Assembly: GCA_947380915.1 (NCBI GenBank)
Contig: CANCSY010000070.1
Location: 1 to 13,222 of the forward strand
DNA from: Beijerinckiaceae bacterium
GTDB lineage: Bacteria > Pseudomonadota > Alphaproteobacteria > Rhizobiales > Beijerinckiaceae
Reading direction: 5' to 3'
DNA length: 13,222 bases
Each line of letters opens with the position of its first letter. Position 1 is the stretch's first letter. Below are positions 1-5,009 of this stretch, one piece after another. The notes beneath the pieces were generated by a model. The model had not been told where the DNA came from. It ran no database searches and saw only the letters and a program-made list of their open reading frames with translations. The translations under genes and the position numbers were made by a program.

Positions 1-249
1 GCTGTTGACCAACACCGTCCTGGCTTGGTCGCCTTTGGTTTGGTCGGCTCGCAGCTGGATCTCAGCACGTATCGCGCCATCCGCCCCCAACACGTCGCCT
101 ACGTCCAACGCTGCTATCTCGCCAACACGCATGCCCGCCAGCCAGCTCAGCTGCAACATACAGCGGTTGCGGGCCCCATAGCTGGTGCGCTGCAAGTGTT
201 GCAGCATTCGTTGCTTTTCCCGGTCGTTCAAAACTGGTGCTTGTTTCAC
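1..249 (-). CDS. Tyrosine recombinase/integrase, N-terminal part (cut by window edge)
   Basis: Site-specific recombinase of the tyrosine (phage integrase) family. Read on the minus strand, the 83 visible residues begin V-K-Q-A-P-V-L-N-D and reach the motif S-W-L-A-G-M-R-V-G-E-I-A-A-L (about residues 35-48), the hallmark segment around the first catalytic arginine (R41). The remaining catalytic residues (His-x-x-Arg and Tyr) would lie beyond position 1. I chose the GTG at 249 because AGGAG lies about 10 bases upstream and there is no other start before an in-frame stop. The protein would therefore begin directly at the catalytic domain, without the usual SAM-like N-terminal DNA-binding domain; such short integrases exist, but a truncated gene is possible. 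It diverges from the IHF-like gene to the right. Confidence 0.75.
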   Translation of the reverse strand, partial: MKQAPVLNDREKQRMLQHLQRTSYGARNRCMLQLSWLAGMRVGEIAALDVGDVLGADGAIRAEIQLRADQTKGDQARTVLVNS

Positions 250-619
250 GGCAGCGGCTCCTGGCTCATCGTTTAACTGCCTGCAGTATGCGCCCTGAGC
301 CAGCTGCTGGACGACCTCAGTTATTCTGTTTTTTCTATAATGATTTCAATAAACTAGCGATCTGGATCATCTTTGTTGCATTTTATGAGGTTCGCTGACG
401 GGATATAACTGATTATTTTTAAAATGATTGATGAGTTTCGGGAAAAAGGCATTTTTGTGAGACACCTTGAGTTACTCAAGATGTTGGCCTTTACCGTGAC
501 GAAATCAGGGGCAAAAGCGGGAACCGATAAAGACGAGTTCAAGTGCGACCTAATTGACAAGATATGTCGTTTGCAACGACAACTTACGAAACGATCAGCA
601 CTATCTGGGGAAGACGGCA
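250..619. other. Gap between recombinase and IHF-like gene
   Basis: About 370 bases between two divergent genes, AT-rich in the first half and presumably holding both promoters, none of which I can place. It contains a small plus-strand open frame from 424 with no ribosome-binding site that overlaps the IHF-like start, and one copy of a near-palindromic repeat at 461-486 that recurs near 4173-4198. Confidence 0.4.
461..486. repeat. Dispersed near-palindromic repeat, copy 1
   Basis: Contains TTGAGTTACTCAA, a 13-base palindrome with a single central base. The segment matches 4173-4198 at 23 of 26 positions in direct orientation. In inverted orientation the two copies share 18 identical consecutive bases (TTGAGTTACTCAAGATGT here). 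It may be an operator-like site, the relic of a duplicated short coding segment (both copies can read H-[LF]-E-L-L-K-M), or an inverted repeat bounding an inserted segment. Confidence 0.45.
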
Positions 620-952
620 TTGACGACAGGTGTCGGGAGCGAACACACACTCACACTCACACGTAAACGACTGGCGGAAGCTGTCTATGCCGCAGTGTCC
701 CTGCCTCGCAGTGATGCCTCAACACTCGTCGAAGAAGTAATTGGCGAGATCTGTGATGCTTTGGTTAGGGACGGCGAGGTCAAGATCAAGAACTTTGGAA
801 TATTTAAAGTCAGCTCCAAGCCGGAGCGTATAGGGCGCAATCCTCAGAGCGGTGTCGCCGCCATTATCACTTCAAGGCGTGTTCTCACCTTCAAGGGTGC
901 CGCTGCATTGAAGAGAAAGATCAACTGTGGAGGTGATGAGGCCGCTGATTGA
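620..952 (+). CDS. HU/IHF-family DNA-bending protein, closest to IHF alpha
   Basis: A small nucleoid-associated protein expected to bind the DNA minor groove as a dimer and bend it sharply. From residue 12 the sequence follows IHF alpha: L-T-R-K-R-L-A-E-A-V-Y, then a helix with D-A-L-V-R-D-G-E-V-K-I-K-N-F-G (46-60), then the beta-arm with G-R-N-P (72-75), whose proline intercalates between base pairs in this family, and a closing F-K-G-A-A-A-L-K-R-K-I-N. The TTG at 620 is preferred since GGGGAAG lies 7 bases upstream and it gives 110 residues, near family length; an ATG at 554 would add 22 residues without family resemblance. The ten residues before the IHF homology and the CA-rich stretch coding T-L-T-L-T are unusual. 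Being next to a recombinase, it may serve excision or integration of the island; that is inference. Confidence 0.8.
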   Translation: MTTGVGSEHTLTLTRKRLAEAVYAAVSLPRSDASTLVEEVIGEICDALVRDGEVKIKNFGIFKVSSKPERIGRNPQSGVAAIITSRRVLTFKGAAALKRKINCGGDEAAD

Positions 953-1015
953 ATGTGGCGAGAGGCACAGTCTTCACAGCAATGAACCGAAGCCGATGAT
1001 CTCTGAACGAAGCAA

Positions 1016-1738
1016 CTAATGTCTCCTCGCTGTTCGCATTGCATAATCGGTCGACAGGTGTATTGCCGCATTCCACAGAGGAGTCTGTGTGAAAACTCGC
1101 TCCGTTGGTGCGCAGGAATTTTTTGGTTGATGTTCTTCCAGAAAGCCAATCCAGCAAAGCGGACGTAAAACCTCAATATAAAGTTGCCTCATTATGGTTT
1201 CATAGTCCTCAACGAGTTCAGGGGACCCAAAGATCATGTTTCCAACTTCCGCACCCGTGACTCCGGACTCCGATTCAACTGTAAGTAAATTTAAGAAAAC
1301 TTCGAAATTGCCGTCAACCCACTTCTGGTCTCTCGCCAAAGTGCCGTGACGAATATTAAATAAGAAAAATGGCGCAATAACGCCAAACAACTTTCCTGGA
1401 TGCCCCAGTAATGCTTCGCCCTCTGCAGTAAGATTAAATTTGCCTTTGTAATCACGTCCTATCTTGAGTTCTATAAGGATGTTATGAATGTACATTACGG
1501 GGAGAAAATCCATTTCGTTCAGAACATTGTTAACAGGATAAAGATCATCTAGTGAATAATTGGGCCAATTGAACTCAGCGACTGCCCAAGTCACGAAGCT
1601 GCGGTTAAATCCCTTAAGGGGCGTGAGGCCAATGCTGCCTTGCTCGACTATATAGGCGAAGGTCTTTTCGATGGCGCGCACCATTGGCGAATAAGCGAGC
1701 GCAGGGTCTTCATCACTTATCTCAAGAAATTTGATCAT
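1016..1738 (-). CDS. Conserved protein of unknown function, about 240 residues
   Basis: I cannot assign a function. The reading frame is long, uninterrupted and protein-like: mixed hydrophobic and charged, no signal peptide, no membrane segment. Segments that look conserved in type are E-Q-G-S-I-G-L-T-P-L-K-G-F-N (about residues 33-46), F-N-W-P-N-Y, L-N-E-M-D-F-L-P, and R-D-Y-K-G-K-F-N-L-T-A-E-G-E-A-L-L, whose last part resembles the wing of a winged-helix domain, followed by a hydrophobic F-G-V-I-A-P-F-F-L-F. Proteins of this general appearance are, from memory, frequent in alphaproteobacterial accessory DNA, but I know no characterised member. Start: ATG at 1738 with GAGAG about 8 bases upstream; a GTG at 1756 would add six residues with no clear ribosome-binding site. 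It points toward the IHF-like gene, 63 bases away. Confidence 0.7.
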   Translation of the reverse strand: MIKFLEISDEDPALAYSPMVRAIEKTFAYIVEQGSIGLTPLKGFNRSFVTWAVAEFNWPNYSLDDLYPVNNVLNEMDFLPVMYIHNILIELKIGRDYKGKFNLTAEGEALLGHPGKLFGVIAPFFLFNIRHGTLARDQKWVDGNFEVFLNLLTVESESGVTGAEVGNMIFGSPELVEDYETIMRQLYIEVLRPLCWIGFLEEHQPKNSCAPTERVFTQTPLWNAAIHLSTDYAMRTARRH

Positions 1739-1778
1739 CTCATATCTCTCGCGCACACCAAGCGAACCGACCCCACGA

Positions 1779-1806
1779 TGTTCATACTATTCACCAGGTG
1801 TTCATA
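1779..1806. promoter_or_regulatory. Two direct TGTTCATA octamers 20 bases apart
   Basis: TGTTCATA occurs at 1779-1786 and again at 1799-1806, about 40-70 bases upstream of the minus-strand start at 1738. A spacing of 20 bases places both on the same DNA face, as for direct-repeat operators such as those of AraC-type regulators. Function is inferred from spacing and position only. Confidence 0.25.
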
Positions 1807-2033
1807 GAAGGCGTAATGGGCTTTCTCTGAAACGACGGGCATCTGATGGCCGTTCCCTTGAGGATGGAGATCTGCCCGCGCGGCTCGGGGCGACCAGCAG
1901 GTTGATAAGTGAAGCATTCAAGCTTCCGCACACTATGGCACTTACGGGTAATGGTCTGTGAATGTGCGTGCGGACACATTGATGCAGGCGACAGCGGAAG
2001 CGCCCAGTTCAAGAGCTTCGGCCTGCTTAACGG

Positions 2034-2051
2034 TTGCTTGACATCAAGCAA
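2034..2051. repeat. 18-base inverted repeat TTGCTTGA-CA-TCAAGCAA
   Basis: Perfect 8-base arms around a 2-base centre. It is followed by A residues on the plus strand rather than T, so it is not a typical terminator on that strand; on the minus strand T residues precede rather than follow it. An operator is possible, about 300 bases upstream of the AraC-type gene. Confidence 0.3.
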
Positions 2052-2342
2052 AAAATCTATCGATTGGCCCGACTGAAAATTCATCATCGGCTTTTAAAAA
2101 ACGCGCGGGCCAAATTCTAGCCGAATTGCGATATCTTGGCCATAAAACGAAAGTCTTCCAGCCTTTTTCTTTGTCTGCAGTCTTTCGTTTCGTATGGAAA
2201 AATGGAGACTTTCTGGTTGTTCTTGTATCGGATATCTCTATCGCAAGCCGCGCAGCTTTTTCGTTTTCAGGTGTATATTTCGTATTTCGGATTGCGTCGA
2301 ATTGTTCCTGAATGGTTTATTTAGAAAAAAGGAAAATCGGGG

Positions 2343-3290
2343 ATGTGGCTCGCGCAACATAAGCTGCTATGGACGAAAGACCCAGAGATTGCGTTCAGCG
2401 GAGTGTCCACAAGGCATCCCGGCTTCATACGATTTTTTTCCAACAACGCTGCTGCGTGGAAATTCCATATCAATTATTTTGAATTGGGTTCGATTGGTTT
2501 GACCTATGGCGACACAGGTGGCTGGACGCACAGCTATGACGGCGACGAGTTCGTGCGTATCGTGATGCCGCTGGAGGGTGCATTCAATGTGGCGATGGGA
2601 GGACGGGTGCAGGAGCTCAAGGGCGGTACATACTTTTCTCCGCCTTCCGGATATCGGGCTGAAACCAAGGGCGGCAAATCCATACTCTTGCGTCTTTCAC
2701 GTGGACGTCTGTCTGACTCGCTTAACGCTTTGGAATTCGAAGGGGAAATCGATCTCCAATTATGGCGTATCTTTGATGGCCCACCATTCGCCCTTCAAAC
2801 GTTCGCCAAAGCGGTTCGCTTCGTTCTCGATCTTATCGACGATGGAGAAAATATCCTGGACAACGCGTCTTTCATTCGCACCTACGAAGAGTTTCTGTAT
2901 TTGCATGCGGCGCAGGCATTGGTATCCGCAAACGAAACGACATCATCGTTGCTCATGCCATCAGCGATCAGCCGCAGCCTCGCCTACATCGAACATCACT
3001 CATCCGAGGAAATTCTGATAGAGCAGGTTGCATTGGCTGCTGGGGTATCGATCCGAAAGCTGCAACTACTCTACAAGCGGCATATTGGCGAAACGACAAC
3101 CAGCATTATAAGGAAGCGGCGCTTGAAGAAAGTTCGCGAGATGCTAATTGCCGCACCACGAGAGGCCTCTATCACCATGATCGCTTTTTCCTGCGGCTTC
3201 ACGCACCTCGGACATTTCGCGCGTGCCTATCGAGAATTCTATGGCGAGACACCGACCCAAACCCTTAACAACACTAGGACGAGGAAATAG
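2343..3290 (+). CDS. AraC-family transcriptional regulator
   Basis: A 315-residue DNA-binding regulator. The N-terminal half (about 40-125: F-E-L-G-S-I-G-L-T-Y-G, then P-L-E-G-A-F and G-T-Y-F-S-P-P-S-G-Y) looks like the cupin-type sensing domain of the AraC_binding_2 sort. The C-terminal 100 residues form the double helix-turn-helix: I-E-Q-V-A-L-A-A-G-V-S-I-R-K-L-Q (226-241) and the signature I-A-F-S-C-G-F-T-H-L-G-H-F-A-R-A-Y-R (280-297) with the closing G-E-T-P. The effector and targets cannot be told. ATG at 2343 has AGGA 11-14 bases upstream. The neighbours are a divergent unknown gene far upstream and a convergent unknown gene 87 bases downstream, so it is probably monocistronic. Confidence 0.9.
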   Translation: MWLAQHKLLWTKDPEIAFSGVSTRHPGFIRFFSNNAAAWKFHINYFELGSIGLTYGDTGGWTHSYDGDEFVRIVMPLEGAFNVAMGGRVQELKGGTYFSPPSGYRAETKGGKSILLRLSRGRLSDSLNALEFEGEIDLQLWRIFDGPPFALQTFAKAVRFVLDLIDDGENILDNASFIRTYEEFLYLHAAQALVSANETTSSLLMPSAISRSLAYIEHHSSEEILIEQVALAAGVSIRKLQLLYKRHIGETTTSIIRKRRLKKVREMLIAAPREASITMIAFSCGFTHLGHFARAYREFYGETPTQTLNNTRTRK

Positions 3291-3377
3291 TTCGGCGACG
3301 TCCTATCTGAAGACCCACAATTGCAGCATTATATGAAGAGCGTTCAGTAGAAATCCTTGAATTCAATCTGATTGGAT

Positions 3378-3857
3378 TTATGCGGAAAGGCCGGGCGGCC
3401 TCGTGCCTTGTTCAGGACCCTCAAATACAGCCCCACAAGGCTCTGTTTCTGCCAGCAACAATGAGCAGTCGTCAACAGTTCGCCATAGTGAGTACGCAAG
3501 CATCGTCACTACCAGGTTACACTGAGACATCAACAAAGGAGAGTTTCCATGCCGCCTTGCCGTTTGTCTCAGCATTTCCAAAATAATTCCAGTGTTTATG
3601 TCGGTCAACTCATGTGGCTTTATCCCAAATAGATTAGATTCGATAAAAAGGCTCTCAAATGTTTCAGAATGGTCTGAAGAATCCTTCGACAAAATACTCA
3701 ATATAAACCGGTAATGGGCGGCTACCAGCAAGTTGAACCCAGCGTCGCTCTCACTGAAATATTTTTTATATGAATCATTTATATAGTCGTGCACGGGTGC
3801 CGCGCAGAGTTTGCAAATTTCATGTTTAAGGAGTTCGGTAACATCCAAGTTAATCAT
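3378..3857 (-). CDS. Hypothetical protein, 159 residues, mainly helical
   Basis: I do not recognise this protein. It is rich in Leu, Ile and charged residues with patterns typical of amphipathic helices (T-E-L-L-K-H-E-I-C-K-L-C; G-I-I-L-E-M-L-R-Q-T-A-R-R-H; C-N-L-V-V-T-M-L-A-Y-S-L-W), no signal peptide or clear membrane segment, and a Gly/Pro-rich C-terminal tail of about 18 residues. Two cysteines lie four apart near the N-terminus. Only a weak ribosome-binding site precedes the ATG at 3857. It is convergent with the AraC-type gene; a small inverted repeat (AGGCC...GGCCT, 3388-3401) overlaps its 3' end. The frame is open over 480 bases in moderately AT-rich DNA, which favours a real gene. 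Confidence 0.5.
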   Translation of the reverse strand: MINLDVTELLKHEICKLCAAPVHDYINDSYKKYFSESDAGFNLLVAAHYRFILSILSKDSSDHSETFESLFIESNLFGIKPHELTDINTGIILEMLRQTARRHGNSPLLMSQCNLVVTMLAYSLWRTVDDCSLLLAETEPCGAVFEGPEQGTRPPGLSA

Positions 3858-4172
3858 AGCCGATTCTACTTTCGCTAGCTAATTTCAAGATCTTCGTCTG
3901 ACTGCACCCCATCGGCAATTACGGTAGAGTCGTATTTGCGCTCGTTCTATCCATCTTACGTCATGCTTGATGATGTTTTGTGGATATCCATTCTAGCCCT
4001 AGCATTCATCGCCAGCGTCTGAATGTTGATGCCAGCTCGTAGGGATGTCGCCGACCGGCACGCAATATGTGGAGACGACGGATCCCAATCACTTCACCAA
4101 CCTGAACAGCACCCTCCACATACCCTCAAGCGAGTGGGGCGTTCTGTGATGGGGATAAGAAAAGGAACTGGC

Positions 4173-4198
4173 GACATCTTGAGTAACTCAAAATGTTG
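4173..4198. repeat. Dispersed near-palindromic repeat, copy 2
   Basis: Contains TTGAGTAACTCAA. It pairs with 461-486 at 23 of 26 positions in direct orientation, and shares 18 identical consecutive bases with it in inverted orientation. The two copies flank 3.7 kb containing the IHF-like, unknown and AraC-type genes. Confidence 0.45.
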
Positions 4199-4334
4199 AA
4201 CTTCGCGTAGCATTGCTCGGTGCGGCAAGCAGAATTGAACCGAGTAATTCGGGGAGCAGGACTGGTACCTGCTTCGCCACCTCATCCGGGCAGCTGCTCC
4301 ACCACCTGACGGCTTGAAGGTCTCTTACTATAAG

Positions 4335-4379
4335 TGTGTGACTTTTTGAAAAGTCACACATCTAGATAAAAGTCACACA
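4335..4379. repeat. Three-copy AAAAGTCACACA cluster (one inverted, two direct)
   Basis: TGTGTGACTTTT (4335-4346) and AAAAGTCACACA (4349-4360) form a perfect 12-base inverted repeat with a 2-base spacer; a further direct copy lies at 4368-4379, 19 bases on. The two direct copies also share TCTAGA/CCTAGA-type flanks. It could be a binding array for a recombinase, a partition or replication protein, or a repressor. No further copy was seen in the window. Confidence 0.6.
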
Positions 4380-4489
4380 CCTAGAAATGCAACGGCAGTG
4401 ATTTGAGGCCGTCTAGATGAACGGCGTGCCTCCCTGATCTGCCACCGCAAAGTTCCGCAAACAACGCTTGTGCTTGGCTTTTATAAATG

Positions 4490-4588
4490 TCATGAAATCA
4501 ACGCTCTACGCAGCCCGTTCCGCAGTCGTTTCGCAGTCCGGATTTTACGCTAAGTGTAACAGGAAAAGTTTAGTAATTGATTTCATGA
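4490..4588. repeat. Inverted repeat pair TCATGAAATCAA / TTGATTTCATGA
   Basis: Perfect 12-base arms at 4490-4501 and 4577-4588 separated by 75 bases, ending 45 bases before the tRNA fragment. The distance and position resemble arm-type sites of integrase attachment regions, but this is inferred. Confidence 0.4.
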
Positions 4589-4632
4589 GCATATTTCAAA
4601 CAGCTCAACCTTAGCATTAGCGTCTACCACTA

Positions 4633-4677
4633 TTGACATGGTAGGGGTCACAGGTTCGATCCCTGTCGCGCCCACCA
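4633..4677 (+). pseudogene. 3' fragment of tRNA-Val(GAC); island attachment site (attR-like)
   Basis: The sequence reads anticodon loop TTGACAT with anticodon GAC, anticodon-stem 3' arm GGTAG, variable region GGGTC, T-arm ACAGG-TTCGATC-CCTGT, 3' acceptor arm CGCGCCC, A and CCA. No D-arm or 5' acceptor arm lies upstream, so this is not a functional tRNA. A CTACC at 4624-4628 could pair with GGTAG, but the loop between is 11 bases instead of 7. Integrases often recombine within the anticodon loop and leave such a 3' copy at the far end of the element. What follows should be the original chromosome downstream of tRNA-Val. Confidence 0.75.
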
Positions 4678-5009
4678 TCCTTCCTCAGGGAGGGGTGGCT
4701 ATAAATCGATCAGACCCTCTTATCGAGACGTTGTCGCTCAACCCTGGTTTCAGGGCGCGGGGCCCTCGTCGATGGTTGCCTGGCCCCGAGCTTTGGCCGG
4801 CGCGCCTGGCGAGCACCGTCATATCTGCGCGGATTGAGACTCCGGTTCATCTTTGGTCTGCGGTTCCCCGGGACTGACCAGCTCATCCACGGAGGGCCGG
4901 ACCCTTCCAGATTGGCGAAATATTAATATTTAACAATTGGTTAAAAGTTCACTCCCGATTGGTATGAGTTTTGCTGCATCGTGCGAAGCCTGAATTAGGA
5001 ACGTGCGGA
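4678..5009. other. Intergenic region between tRNA fragment and octad-repeat gene
   Basis: About 330 bases. It begins with a short hairpin (CCTTCC-TCA-GGGAGG, 4679-4693) lacking a T tract, possibly the old tRNA terminator. A GC-rich middle part has no convincing gene. It ends with an AT-rich patch (4919-4946) likely to contain the promoter of the repeat-protein gene. Confidence 0.4.
4930..4944. promoter_or_regulatory. Near-palindrome TTAACAATTGGTTAA upstream of repeat gene
   Basis: Near-symmetrical 15-base sequence inside the AT-rich patch, 65-80 bases before the ATG at 5010 and directly after AATATTAATATT. A regulator site or part of the promoter is possible; no clear -35/-10 pair could be fixed. 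Confidence 0.25.

Larger units (their letters stand above)
1739..2342. other. Gene-poor gap with degenerate coding traces
   Basis: About 600 bases between the divergent unknown gene and the AraC-type gene. I see no convincing gene. On the minus strand around 1950-2045 there is a protein-like stretch (A-E-A-L-E-L-G-A-S-A-V-A-C-I-N-V-S) broken by stops on both sides, consistent with a decayed gene I cannot identify. Two direct octamers (1779 and 1799) and an 18-base inverted repeat (2034-2051) are listed separately. The last 200 bases are AT-rich and probably contain the AraC-type gene's promoter. Confidence 0.4.
3858..4632. other. Long non-coding, repeat-bearing end of the island
   Basis: About 775 bases with no convincing gene. 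It contains a 34-codon open frame at 4045-4149 that may be a gene fragment, the second copy of the dispersed near-palindrome (4173-4198), three copies of AAAAGTCACACA in mixed orientation (4335-4379), and a 12-base inverted repeat pair (4490-4501 and 4577-4588). Clustered inverted and direct repeats beside a tRNA attachment site suggest recombinase or accessory-factor binding sites. Confidence 0.45.
1..4677. mobile_element. Right-hand part of a tRNA-Val-integrated genomic island (left end outside window)
   Basis: The segment ends exactly at the 3' CCA of a tRNA-Val fragment that has no 5' half, the usual signature of the distal attachment site of an element inserted in a tRNA gene. Left of this point the DNA is more AT-rich, gene-poor and carries a recombinase fragment, an IHF-like gene, an AraC regulator and two proteins of unknown function; right of it genes become denser and more GC-rich. 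The left end and the intact tRNA-Val gene must lie outside the window, so size and gene content are unknown. Whether the recombinase at the left edge drives this element is also unknown; it may belong to a nested one. Confidence 0.6.

Noticed and set aside
640..662. CA-rich tract as a CRISPR or microsatellite feature
   Set aside because: Too short and it codes for T-L-T-L-T just before the IHF homology; no repeat-spacer organisation anywhere in the window.
424..666. Small plus-strand open frame of 80 codons
   Set aside because: No ribosome-binding site, overlaps the IHF-like start by 47 bases and ends in a His-Thr run from a CA-rich tract; I could not support it as a gene, though the repeat at 461-486 lies in it.
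4624..4677. Functional tRNA-Val gene
   Set aside because: No 5' acceptor arm or D-arm upstream, and the putative anticodon stem would enclose an 11-base loop, so only a 3' fragment is supported.
4638..4877. Plus-strand open frame of 79 codons
   Set aside because: It begins inside the tRNA fragment; its start is a translation of tRNA sequence, and no domain follows.
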